A stretch of DNA of 64,000 nucleotides from contig NZ_AZDT01000001.1 of NCBI RefSeq assembly GCF_001434785.1, positions 30,499 through 94,498 on the forward strand, written 5' to 3'. The translations under genes were made by a program, and so were the position numbers. The notes under the pieces were generated by a model. That model did no database searches, had not been told where the DNA came from, and saw only the letters and a program-made list of their open reading frames with translations. Below, piece by piece: positions 53,214-61,293 of this stretch; positions within the stretch are counted from its first letter, which is position 1, and each line of letters opens with the position of its first letter. Source of the stretch: Levilactobacillus namurensis DSM 19117 (GTDB taxonomy: Bacteria; Bacillota; Bacilli; Lactobacillales; Lactobacillaceae).

Positions 53214-53949
53214 GAAAGAGCTTTTGGAGACTTGGCGGACCCGGCGCTTTGGGGTGTTGGCCGTGGTGTTTCTCCTATTTGCGTTAATGAGTCCGCTAGC
53301 CGCAAAGTTAACCCCTGATCTTTTACGATTAAGCTTGGGAACGGCCGTTAAGCTACCGACCCCAACGTCGGTTGATTCTTGGACCCAATTTTATAAAAAT
53401 ATTTCTCAAATGGGTATCTATATCATCGCAATTTTGTTTGGGGGAACCGTGAGCCGTGAACTCACCGATAAAACCTTAGTAAACCTGGTGACTAAAGGGC
53501 TTCCCCGGTGGGCAGTCATTATCGCCAAGTATTTGTGCTTACTCGGCCAGTGGCTAGTCGTTGTGGCTAGCGCATTCTTTATCACCTGGGGATACACGAC
53601 CTTTTACTTTTCCGATCGTCAAAGCCCCCATCCGATTGCGGCTTGCTTACCATTATTAGTCTTTGGGGCGTTCTTTTTAGCAGTTGTCCTGTTCGGTTCT
53701 ACTTGGGGACGCCACACCTATGAAGGATTGCTATTTACTTGTCTGGTGATGGCAATCTTATTCTTGGCGAAGCTTTTAAAACAAGCCCATAACTTTAACC
53801 CCGTTTCCCTAATTGGCGATAATGTTGCCATTCTCCAGGGGAATTTGTCTCTGACAAAGCTGTTTCCCGCTATGGGTGTGGCGCTAGGCCTGACCTTGAT
53901 TTTAATCGTCAGTAGCGTGGCCTTGTTGAATAAGAAAGCCTTAGTCTAG
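53188..53949 (+). CDS. ABC-2 type permease (YxlG-like)
   Basis: A 253-residue membrane protein of ABC-2 type with six hydrophobic helices (for example FGVLAVVFLLFALMSPLAA and IYIIAILFGGTVSRE). Its N-terminus RTLPVFFKKELLETWRTRRF is the usual coupling helix for such permeases. It overlaps the ATPase gene by 26 bases and ends at a strong terminator. Together with the PLDc_N protein this is the Bacillus yxlEFG set. Confidence 0.87.
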   Translation: MRTLPVFFKKELLETWRTRRFGVLAVVFLLFALMSPLAAKLTPDLLRLSLGTAVKLPTPTSVDSWTQFYKNISQMGIYIIAILFGGTVSRELTDKTLVNLVTKGLPRWAVIIAKYLCLLGQWLVVVASAFFITWGYTTFYFSDRQSPHPIAACLPLLVFGAFFLAVVLFGSTWGRHTYEGLLFTCLVMAILFLAKLLKQAHNFNPVSLIGDNVAILQGNLSLTKLFPAMGVALGLTLILIVSSVALLNKKALV

Positions 53950-53964
53950 CCGTTATTGGCTAAC

Positions 53965-54006
53965 AAAAAACGCCCGCCATTCCTACGAATGGGCGAGCGT
54001 TTTTAA
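53965..54006 (+). terminator. Terminator of the XRE-ABC operon
   Basis: AAAAACGCCCGCCATTC and GAATGGGCGAGCGTTTTT form a stem of about 15 bp with one mismatch. Confidence 0.9.
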
Positions 54007-54184
54007 AATCTAAGAAACTCCGGCTTGCTAATCAATTTCTCTGAATCAGGTTATTAGCATCTCTTAAACTCTAATAAGTAACTATACAGGGATAATTGAT
54101 GAAAGTCAACCCCTTTTATGATGTTTATTGGTAATTTTTCTAGTTACCGATAGTTGCTATCTTTTGCAGGACACAGCTAAGCGA

Positions 54185-54238
54185 TTGCATCATCAGACAT
54201 TATTCGGTATGATAGAGAGTAATCAGAACGTATGTTTG
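54185..54238 (+). promoter_or_regulatory. Promoter and LexA-type box of the XerS-like gene
   Basis: TTGCAT (54185-54190), 17-bp spacer, TATGAT (54208-54213). AGAACGTATGTTTG (54225-54238) matches 12 of 14 positions of the LexA/DinR box CGAACRNRYGTTYC and lies just after the expected start, where a repressor would block transcription. The rest of 54007-54251 shows no gene. Confidence 0.62.
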
Positions 54239-54251
54239 GAGGCCTGTATCG

Positions 54252-55316
54252 ATGGAGAAGCAACACTATTTAAAGCTCATTGACGAGGAACTCGCCAGTG
54301 CCCCCTGGTTCGTTCAGGAGTATTACCAGGCCAAGGCGACGATTCCCCTGTCCCCCGCCACGCTGTATCAATATCTAACAGAATTTCGTCGCTTCTTTAA
54401 CTGGCTGATTAGCGAGGGTATTACACCTGTTAGTCGGCCGGCTGATATTCCCCTAGAACTGTTGGCTCATTTAAAGAAAGAAACGGTTGAACTATACAAA
54501 TCGGCGCTGTTAAACCAGACTAAGCTGACGGGTGCTCCCGGTAGTCGGTCCCACCCGACCATTAACCGCTCGTTAAACGCCCTCTCGTCGCTTTTTAAGT
54601 ACCTCACTGAGGATACGGAAGACGAGCACGGCGAAGCCTATTTTGACCGCAACGTGATGCACAAGATTGCACTGGTTCGCACCAATGAGACCTACGCGAC
54701 TCGAGCGGCTAACCTAAAGACTAAGTTGATGCTGGGAAATACGGATCACGACTACTTGGACTTCATTGACCACAAATACGAGCAGCGGCTAACGCCCGCC
54801 CAACGGCGCTACTTTAAGCGCGATAAGCTCCGGGACCTGGCCATCAACGCTTTATTACTGGGAAGCGGTCTACGGGTCTCTGAAGCGGCGAATGCCGACC
54901 TTCGTCACCTAAACCTAAAAACGCAGACGATTGGGGTCGTTCGGAAAGGTGGTCAACGCGATACAGTGCCCATCGCACCTTGGACCATCCCCTATATCCA
55001 AGCGTACGTCACGCAGCGCCAAGCGCTCTACCACGCCGCCAAGGATGACCGGGCCCTCTTCTTAACCATTTACCGGGGACAAGCCTCACGCATGCAGGCG
55101 AATACCATGGAGAAGATGGTCGCTAAATACTCAGCGGCATTCAAGGTACGAATCACCCCGCATAAGTTACGGCATACGTTAGCGTCTAAGCTGTACCTAG
55201 CGACGAAGAACGAGCAGTTGGTGGCTACCCAGTTAGGACAAAACTCAACCACTGCCACGGGGCTATACACGCATATGATTGACGAAGAACAGCGTAACGG
55301 GTTGAAGAAGCTTTGA
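54252..55316 (+). CDS. xerS: XerS-like tyrosine recombinase
   Basis: A 354-residue tyrosine recombinase with the XerS form seen in streptococci and lactococci: start KLIDEELASAPWFVQEYYQA and about 60 residues longer than XerC/D. Catalytic Arg in GSGLRVSEAA, Lys in VVRKGGQRDTVPIA, HKLRH, and Tyr in GLYTH are present. The His-III position reads LGQNS (Gln instead of the usual His in LGH), which is unusual. GGAGG lies 9 bases before the ATG. A LexA-type box precedes it. XerS acts alone at dif-SL in streptococci, but this genome also has XerC and XerD, so its target is uncertain. Confidence 0.8.
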   Translation: MEKQHYLKLIDEELASAPWFVQEYYQAKATIPLSPATLYQYLTEFRRFFNWLISEGITPVSRPADIPLELLAHLKKETVELYKSALLNQTKLTGAPGSRSHPTINRSLNALSSLFKYLTEDTEDEHGEAYFDRNVMHKIALVRTNETYATRAANLKTKLMLGNTDHDYLDFIDHKYEQRLTPAQRRYFKRDKLRDLAINALLLGSGLRVSEAANADLRHLNLKTQTIGVVRKGGQRDTVPIAPWTIPYIQAYVTQRQALYHAAKDDRALFLTIYRGQASRMQANTMEKMVAKYSAAFKVRITPHKLRHTLASKLYLATKNEQLVATQLGQNSTTATGLYTHMIDEEQRNGLKKL

Positions 55317-55401
55317 TGCGAATCATCACTTATAGTGCCAAACGGCAAAGCGAATTTAAAAATCGTAAAGTAAAGGCATCTTAAAATTTCAAGCATGACC
55401 A

Positions 55402-55442
55402 AAAGTCGCCCGGTTCTCTGTGAAGAGAAGCGAGCGATTTTT
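55402..55442. terminator. Bidirectional terminator between xerS and the 42-aa gene
   Basis: AAAAGTCGCCCGGTTCTCT pairs with AGAGAAGCGAGCGATTTTT with small mismatches; usable from both strands. Confidence 0.8.
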
Positions 55443-55515
55443 AGTGACGACTTATTGAATTAGCGACCCCCTTCTCGAGTAATCTGGGAGCCGTCTAATC
55501 AGTGCTCAGAACGGC

Positions 55516-55644
55516 TTACTTATTGAAGATTTTCGGTCCCTTGCGCATGTTCTTACGATCGTTTTTTGCAACGGTCTTTTGCTGGTTGTGGCCGTTTTGT
55601 TTCTTCTTTTCGATGAGGGCCATCATTTTTTCCTTTTGAGTCAT
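55516..55644 (-). CDS. Small basic protein of 42 residues
   Basis: ATG at 55644 to TAA at 55516. It reads MTQKEKMMALIEKKKQNGHN, then QQKTVAKNDRKNMRKGPKIF and NK, and is rich in Lys and Asn. A weak ribosome site (AAGGCGG) lies 10 bases upstream. The leader (55683-55716) has a CTGTAAA/TTTACAG inverted repeat, and the promoter TTGCAA-16-TATGAT is at 55754-55727. No recognised domain. The codon pattern and conservation of basic residues make it plausible. Confidence 0.62.
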   Translation of the reverse strand: MTQKEKMMALIEKKKQNGHNQQKTVAKNDRKNMRKGPKIFNK

Positions 55645-55726
55645 GTAATCGTCACCGCCTTATGGAATTGTCGAGAGTGATTCTGTAAACGTCAATCGAA
55701 GACGCTAAATTTACAGGGTGCTTCCC

Positions 55727-55754
55727 ATCATAACAGATTAAAGAATCCTTGCAA
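55727..55754 (-). promoter_or_regulatory. Promoter of the 42-residue gene
   Basis: On the minus strand TTGCAA (55754-55749), 16-bp spacer, TATGAT (55732-55727). Confidence 0.5.
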
Positions 55755-55796
55755 TGGGGAACCCTGATAACCGGTGGTGATATTAGCCACGCCTGC

Positions 55797-57995
55797 CTAA
55801 TCTTGCTGCGCTTGGCGCATGGTCAGCTGGATTCGTTGACGCTGTTCATCCACGCTGAGGACCCAAACCGTTACGATATCTCCAATGGTCACTACGGTGC
55901 TGGGGTCACTCACAAAGTGGTCGGCCAGTTGTGAGATGTGCACCAAGCCATCCTGTTTAACCCCAATATCCACGAACGCCCCGAAGTCGACCACGTTCCG
56001 AACGGTCCCCTGGAGTTCCATCCCCGGTTTCAGGTCGGCCATCGTCAAGACGTCTTGACGTAACAGTGGTGCCGGCATACTATCCCGCAGATCCCGTCCC
56101 GGTTTACTTAGGCCGTCTAAAATATCCGCGAGGGTCGCCTCACCGATACCTAAGCGCTGGGCCCACTGTTGCCGGTTTAATTGCTGTAGGTGGTGGCGCA
56201 AGGTCGGCGTCCCAATGTCAGCGGGAGTCGCTTGTAGGCCCGCTAACAAGCGTTGGGTGACGGGGTAACTTTCCGGATGGATGTCCGTATTGTCTAGGGG
56301 ATTGCGTCCCGTTAAGATCCGAAGGAAGCCAACTGCTTGTTGGTAGGCCTTGGGTCCCAATCGCGGCACAGCTTTGAGGGCTTGACGGTCCGCAAAAGCG
56401 CCGTTTTTATTGCGGTACGTCACGATGTTTTTCGCGGTGGTCGCAGTCAGTCCTGAGATATGGGTGAGCAACTCGGGACTGGCCGTGTTGACGTTGACCC
56501 CGACTTGGTTGACCGCCGTTTCGACGACCCGGTCCAATTGGGCATCGAGGGCCTTTTCGGGAACATCGTGCTGGTATTGTCCGACCCCGATGGCTTTCGG
56601 GTCGACCTTGATCAATTCCGCCAGCGGGTCCTGCAGACGCCGGCCAATGCTGACGGCCGACCGTTCTTCCACATGAAGGTTCGCAAATTCCGCCCGCGCG
56701 TTTGCACTTGCGGAATAAACCGAAGCCCCCGCTTCGTTGACGATAACGTAGTAGACGGGGTGATCCAGCGTCTTTAGAATTTCACTGACGAATTCCTCGG
56801 ATTCACGGCTAGCGGTCCCGTTACCGATCGCAATCATCTGGACGTGGTAATCTTCCAGGAGCTGTTTGAAAGCAGGCCCAGCCGCAGCGCGTTGCTGTTG
56901 ACTAGCTGGTTTATGGGGATAGATGACCTGCTTGGCTAAAAACCGGCCGTTGGCATCCATAATGGCTAACTTGCACCCCGTTCGATAAGCGGGATCGAAG
57001 CCCATGACGACTTTACCCTTTAGTGGGGCCTGCATTAAGAGGTGGTAGAGGTTGTTCCCGAAGACCTGGATGGCGTGGTCGTCGGCCCGCTCGGAAAGCT
57101 GGCGGCGTAGTTCCCGTTCGATGGCGGGACCCAAGAAGCGTTTGTAAGCATCGGCGAACGCAGCGGTAATCTTCGCTACAGCGGGGCCTTGATGCTGACC
57201 AACTAACCGAAAATGGCCGTACTGCAAGATGGATGCGGGGTCAACGGCAATGCCGACCGATAAGACTTTTTCGCGTTCGCCCCGATTGATGGCCAGAACC
57301 CGGTATGGTGGCACCTGTTTGAGGGCTTGCTTGAAGTCGTAATACATGGCGTAAACTTGTTGCTCGTCAGCCGTCTGGGCGCCGCGTTTACGTTTACTGG
57401 TCAACTCACCCTGTTGCCAGGTGTAGTGCCGAATCCATTCCCGAAAGGCTGCCTGTTCACTAAACGTTTCGGCTAGAATCTCGTGGACCCCATCCCAAAC
57501 GGCGGTCAGGTCGGGTAATCCCTTGTCTGGGGCGATGAACATCGTGGCTTTGGCGTCCAATCCGCTAGCCGGGTACGTTAACAGCCACTTGGCCAGTGGC
57601 GTCAGTCCCGCTTCCCGGGCAATGGTCGCCTTAGTCCGCCGTTTTTGCTTATACGGTAAGTAAAGGTCTTCGACTTGTTGTAAGGTCGTCGCTTGGGTGA
57701 GCCGTTGCTTGAGCTGGGCCGTTAACTTTCCCTGCTCTTGAATCAACTTCAAGACATCTTGGCGCCGTTGATTGAGCTTCATCAAGCGGTGGGCCTCATC
57801 TTCAATGTCACGAATGGCCACTTCGTCCAAGGTCCCGGTCCGTTCTTTCCGATAACGTGCGATAAACGGAACCGTGTTGCCCTCATCGAGTAGCGTCAAA
57901 ACGGCTTGAATCTGCTGGACCCGGTATTGGCCGAGTTGTTGGTGAACTGGCCCGGCTAAATTGACCAGGCGATTTTCTGCTTGTGTGGTTGCCAT
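55797..57995 (-). CDS. tex: Tex family RNA-binding protein
   Basis: A 732-residue Tex protein, a cytoplasmic nucleic-acid-binding factor with YqgF-like, helix-hairpin-helix and S1 domains. The N-terminal helical part includes PFIARYRKERTGTLDE. The YqgF-like domain starts at KVVMGFDPAYRTGCKLAIMD, the HhH at TASPELLTHISGLTATTAKN, and the S1 domain occupies the last 75 residues (GTVRNVVDFGAFVDIGVKQD). The ATG at 57995 has GGAGG 5 bases upstream. Length is normal for the family. Confidence 0.94.
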   Translation of the reverse strand: MATTQAENRLVNLAGPVHQQLGQYRVQQIQAVLTLLDEGNTVPFIARYRKERTGTLDEVAIRDIEDEAHRLMKLNQRRQDVLKLIQEQGKLTAQLKQRLTQATTLQQVEDLYLPYKQKRRTKATIAREAGLTPLAKWLLTYPASGLDAKATMFIAPDKGLPDLTAVWDGVHEILAETFSEQAAFREWIRHYTWQQGELTSKRKRGAQTADEQQVYAMYYDFKQALKQVPPYRVLAINRGEREKVLSVGIAVDPASILQYGHFRLVGQHQGPAVAKITAAFADAYKRFLGPAIERELRRQLSERADDHAIQVFGNNLYHLLMQAPLKGKVVMGFDPAYRTGCKLAIMDANGRFLAKQVIYPHKPASQQQRAAAGPAFKQLLEDYHVQMIAIGNGTASRESEEFVSEILKTLDHPVYYVIVNEAGASVYSASANARAEFANLHVEERSAVSIGRRLQDPLAELIKVDPKAIGVGQYQHDVPEKALDAQLDRVVETAVNQVGVNVNTASPELLTHISGLTATTAKNIVTYRNKNGAFADRQALKAVPRLGPKAYQQAVGFLRILTGRNPLDNTDIHPESYPVTQRLLAGLQATPADIGTPTLRHHLQQLNRQQWAQRLGIGEATLADILDGLSKPGRDLRDSMPAPLLRQDVLTMADLKPGMELQGTVRNVVDFGAFVDIGVKQDGLVHISQLADHFVSDPSTVVTIGDIVTVWVLSVDEQRQRIQLTMRQAQQD

Positions 57996-58132
57996 ACAGT
58001 CCTCCATGGTTGAAATATTGGTTAATTCCTGTGGTGATACAACATCTAAAAGTATACCATGATGTTTTGGGTTAGGACGCCTAGCTTGCTGGAGGCAACC
58101 GCCAATCGCAGCATCCCCCTTTATCCTGACCC

Positions 58133-58984
58133 TTAACGGTGCCAGAGAAACTGGATCAGAAGCTGATCGACCTGTGCGTTATCGTGGAGCTTGCTATGTT
58201 GGGCCTCGGCGCCCACGATTCGGTGTTCTTGGTAAGTCGCCGCACGTTGCTTAACCAGGTACTTGAGCGACTGAGACGAGGCATTGCTGACGCGTCCGTC
58301 GGAATGGGTGCCATTGTTTAAGTCCCCGAAGATATTGAGCACTTGAACCTGCCGTGGGAATCGTTGGCGTAGTGCCAGCAATTGTTGATAATTATGATCC
58401 ATTTTGTTGGGTTTTCCCGCCGACGATAACGTCATCCGGTTAGGTTCGTCGTTGACCCCTAGAATGCCGTTGAAGTGGCCGGCAATGTCGACCTCTTTTT
58501 GGAGTTGAGGTAAGTGGCGGTTCTGACCGTTCGCCAGTAGGTAGTAGACGATGGCCATGTTTCCCATGGAGTGGCCGACGACGTTAAATTTTGTAATGTG
58601 ATAGGACTTCTGCAGGCCAGTAATCACGCGTTTGGCCCAGGTAGCATCCTGGGGATAATCGCTGTTGCGGTTGTCCGTGAATTGAACGGCGACCAGGGGA
58701 TGATGATCTCCCGGCTTAAACTGACCGCGCCAAGTGACGTGACCGTTTTTGGCCACGGTAGCCCGCAGAATGGTACGGGTTACTCCGGCCGACTTAGCGG
58801 CGTTGATCATATGCATCTCGGCATTGGCACTGCTACCGTAACCGTGAAAGAAAAGTGTGGGAACGTAGCTAGCACCATAACTCTGGTGAACATCTTTAAC
58901 CGGTTGATTGCTGGCCCGGCTACACCCACTCAATATCAGCAGTCCCATGATGAGACTGAACCAAATCCCCTTTTTAAATCGCAT
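58133..58984 (-). CDS. DUF915 alpha/beta-hydrolase lipoprotein
   Basis: A 283-residue lipoprotein-type hydrolase. Signal peptide with lipobox LILSGC (Cys about 21), then an alpha/beta hydrolase fold: FFHGYGSS near 47, nucleophile elbow VGHSMGNMA near 148, and a late His in AQHSKLHD. This is the DUF915 group, common and often multi-copy in lactobacilli. The ATG at 58984 is preceded by GGGGAGA; an upstream in-frame start lacks the site. Substrate unknown. Confidence 0.87.
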   Translation of the reverse strand: MRFKKGIWFSLIMGLLILSGCSRASNQPVKDVHQSYGASYVPTLFFHGYGSSANAEMHMINAAKSAGVTRTILRATVAKNGHVTWRGQFKPGDHHPLVAVQFTDNRNSDYPQDATWAKRVITGLQKSYHITKFNVVGHSMGNMAIVYYLLANGQNRHLPQLQKEVDIAGHFNGILGVNDEPNRMTLSSAGKPNKMDHNYQQLLALRQRFPRQVQVLNIFGDLNNGTHSDGRVSNASSQSLKYLVKQRAATYQEHRIVGAEAQHSKLHDNAQVDQLLIQFLWHR

Positions 58985-59102
58985 GTTATCTCCCCTAATC
59001 AGCATCTGATTTTGGCCCATTTGCAATGAGCTTTTCTTCCATGATAACTCATCACCAGTTTTTCCAAGTCATCGCGGTTTGACGCAGCTAAGAAAAACGG
59101 TA

Positions 59103-59163
59103 AAAACTAACCAGTCCCCGGTAAAGTGTGTTTCAAGCCTTTACTGGGGACTGGTTAGTTTAA
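59103..59163 (-). terminator. Terminator of the prdX gene
   Basis: AAACTAACCAGTCCCC and GGGGACTGGTTAGTTT arms (59103-59163) enclose a second stem GTAAAG/CTTTAC; on the minus strand it ends in a T-run. Confidence 0.87.
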
Positions 59164-59184
59164 AGTTGAAGCCTGCTGATGGCA

Positions 59185-59688
59185 CTAAAAGGTCGTCACC
59201 TGGACCTCATTTCCGTGGTGTCGTAGTAGCGCAATTAGGTCCTGAGTCTGTAGCCAAACTGTCGCAGTATTCTCATTAGGGTGGACACCAACTAGGCCCG
59301 TGGGACCAAATTCTCGATCTAGGTAAACCACTACGCGGTGCGCCGTATCGTTTAAAACGCCCAGTGGTGTGACCGCACCGGGGATAGCGCCCAGATAAGT
59401 CATCAGTTCTTCCGGTGATGCAAAAGTCAGACGCCGGGTGTGTTGGGCTTGGCGGAATTGTTTGAGATCAACACGCTTATCTCCGTGTATCACGAGCAAA
59501 TAGTAGTGGGTTTTAGTCGTGTCTCTGATCAACAGGTTCTTGGCTTCTGCTTCCGGATGCGGTAAAGCTAACCGTTGAGCGTCTGTCATGTTGAACACGG
59601 CGGGATGCGTCACGACCTCGTAGGGAATCTGGTACTTCTCAAGGTAGTGGTAAGTTTCTAATTTAGTTAATGGGCCGATTTTGACCAT
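59185..59688 (-). CDS. Prolyl-tRNA deacylase PrdX-like protein
   Basis: A 167-residue YbaK/ProXp-type protein, a free-standing editing domain that hydrolyses mischarged Ala- or Cys-tRNA(Pro). It begins with YLEKYQIPYEVVTHPAVFNM; KNLLIRDTTKTHYYLLVIHG contains the catalytic-site Lys and GAIPGAVTPLGVLN the GxxxP loop. The start codon follows AGGAG without spacer, which is unusual; it overlaps the nudix gene by 26 bases. Confidence 0.85.
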   Translation of the reverse strand: MVKIGPLTKLETYHYLEKYQIPYEVVTHPAVFNMTDAQRLALPHPEAEAKNLLIRDTTKTHYYLLVIHGDKRVDLKQFRQAQHTRRLTFASPEELMTYLGAIPGAVTPLGVLNDTAHRVVVYLDREFGPTGLVGVHPNENTATVWLQTQDLIALLRHHGNEVQVTTF

Positions 59689-60139
59689 CTCCTACCAGTT
59701 GATGATTGCTTATCAGGCGGCGCAGAATTTCTTGCGTAATGGGTGTCATTTGTGCGGGTAACGCAGTGAGGTCAAAGAAGCGACTGGTTCTAGTTTCATC
59801 GCTGCTTCCCGGCGTACCGGTCGCTTGGAGTTGATAAACGGCCGTGGACGAATCAATCTGGTCGCCGTTGGGGTACTGATACTGACACCCGGTACCACTG
59901 ACCACCGTGAGCAGGTTCGGAGCTTGGCCCAATAAGCCCGTTTCTTCGTGTAATTCGCGCATTGCGGTGGTTTCCAATGATTCGTTGAGTTCCTTAGACC
60001 CCGCCGGTAGTCCCCAGAGGTGATTGTCGCGCCGGTCGACTAGGAGCAATTGGTTTTGCCGTAAGACCACCGCAGCGGCTCCAATGACCACTAGTGGTTG
60101 AGAACCCACCGTCTTCCGTAAGTTTGTGACGTATCCCAT
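59663..60139 (-). CDS. NUDIX hydrolase
   Basis: A 158-residue NUDIX protein. The Nudix box GSKELNESLETTAMRELHEE followed by TG is complete at about 47-68 with both Glu residues (REL-HEE). The N-terminus YVTNLRKTVGSQPLVVIGAA is typical of Firmicute proteins annotated as ADP-ribose pyrophosphatase or 8-oxo-dGTP-like. Substrate not predictable. AAGGTGAG precedes the ATG. It overlaps prdX at its 3' end. Confidence 0.9.
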   Translation of the reverse strand: MGYVTNLRKTVGSQPLVVIGAAAVVLRQNQLLLVDRRDNHLWGLPAGSKELNESLETTAMRELHEETGLLGQAPNLLTVVSGTGCQYQYPNGDQIDSSTAVYQLQATGTPGSSDETRTSRFFDLTALPAQMTPITQEILRRLISNHQLVGDGQNRPIN

Positions 60140-60233
60140 AAGCTCACCTTCCTTATACGTTTCAGTATAACAGAGATGGTAAATCCTGTTAGCTTCGAAA
60201 GTAACCCATGCCCAAGCATTTCCCCATCGCGAG

Positions 60234-60968
60234 TTAATAAGGAACGTTATTAGAAGCTAACCGGAGTTCCACGATACGAGAGTGTTCGGGTTGTTCGCAG
60301 ACACTGACCAGGGCCGCCCCCACGTCTTCAGGGGTCAGAAAGCCCGATTGAGCAACTTCAGCGGACGTCCGACCGTGGCCCACCTCGAATTCAGTTGCGC
60401 CGGCATGGGGGCAGAAGACGCAGGTCCGAATCCCCTGCGGCAGGAGTTCGTGGTCTAGAGCTTGGCCCAACCCACGTAGGGCAAACTTGCTACAGGTGTA
60501 CGCTGCTTCTTCAGCGTGTCCCTTGATTCCCGTGACCGAGGACACCAGAATCAGTTGCCCCGAATGTTGCTTAATCATCTGGGGTACCGCAAACTTAGTA
60601 AAGGCAAAGGCACTCCGGACGTTGGTACCCATAACCAGGTCAAAATCCGCCATGGGTGTATCCACGAGTTTTTAGACCCGTCCGATTCCCGCATTGTTGA
60701 CCAAAATATCTAAACGACCAAATTGTTCTAAAGTAAAGGCAACGGCCCCCTGCGCCGTCGCAGTCTTACGGGCATCCCCCACATAGTAGGCCGCTGAAGT
60801 CCCTAGCTTTTGGCATTCGGCGACGAGTTGCTGAAGCCGGGCTTCCCGCCGGGCGGTCACCACGATGCGATACCCGGCTTGGGCCATCGCAAGTGTCGTT
60901 CCCCAGCCAAAGCCAGAACTAGCCCCCGTAATCAAAGCAACTTTAGAATCTTGATGAGTCATTGTCAT
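60234..60968 (-). pseudogene. Short-chain dehydrogenase broken by an in-frame stop
   Basis: One reading frame of 244 codons, interrupted by a TAA at 60672-60674 and no frameshift. The first part holds the NAD(P) motif TGASSGFGWG and NNAGIGRV; after the stop KLVDTPMADFDLVMGTNVRS continues, with the catalytic YTCSKFA (Tyr-x3-Lys) and no loss of other parts. The one substitution removes Tyr/Lys from the first fragment. GGAGTGA precedes the ATG at 60968. Sequencing error, a recent pseudogene or read-through are all possible. It is the only gene on the minus side of the MerR promoter pair. Confidence 0.85.
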
Positions 60969-60989
60969 TAGCGTTCACTCCTTTCTTCA

Positions 60990-61020
60990 AACGTACAACT
61001 TGAACATTGGTTTAAGTCAA
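60990..61020 (-). promoter_or_regulatory. MerR-type promoter of the dehydrogenase gene
   Basis: On the minus strand TTGACT (61020-61015), 19-bp spacer, TACGTT (60995-60990). The spacer holds the inverted repeat GACTTAAAC/GTTCAAGTT. The 19-bp spacing is typical of MerR-controlled promoters. Confidence 0.7.
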
Positions 61021-61035
61021 CCATCAATTTGGGGC

Positions 61036-61066
61036 TTGACTTAAACCTGTGTTCAAGTCCTAAACT
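61036..61066 (+). promoter_or_regulatory. MerR-type promoter of the acetyltransferase-merR operon
   Basis: TTGACT (61036-61041), 19-bp spacer, TAAACT (61061-61066). GACTTAAAC and GTTCAAGTC form the inverted repeat between them, same as on the divergent side. The long leader to 61293 has no gene I recognise; a partial repeat GACTTGTGTTCAATG follows the -10. Confidence 0.72.
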
Positions 61067-61293
61067 AGACTTGTGTTCAATGAAAGGTATTTAGCGGTGG
61101 CTAAGACTTGGCTAAGCACTGAAACTTCCGCGGAACTCGGCGCGGTTGCCAGTACGGAAAGTAGACGTTTACTTAGATAGCACGAGAGGTTGCGTAGCTC
61201 GCTCCCTATGGGCAGTTAAATCTCTTAGCTATGGGTCAATTTTCTGCGGTTGAGTTAAAGTTAACGTAAAGTCAAAGAAAGGACCTAAACGAT
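61067..61293 (+). other. Long leader of the acetyltransferase operon
   Basis: About 220 bases between the MerR-type promoter and the ATG at 61294. Short frames begin with ATG but stop within a few codons. No riboswitch or attenuator is recognised. Confidence 0.4.

Noticed and set aside
60234..60665. Independent 143-residue protein starting at the GTG at 60665
   Set aside because: It is the in-frame continuation of the dehydrogenase, lacks the NAD-binding part and has no ribosome binding site.
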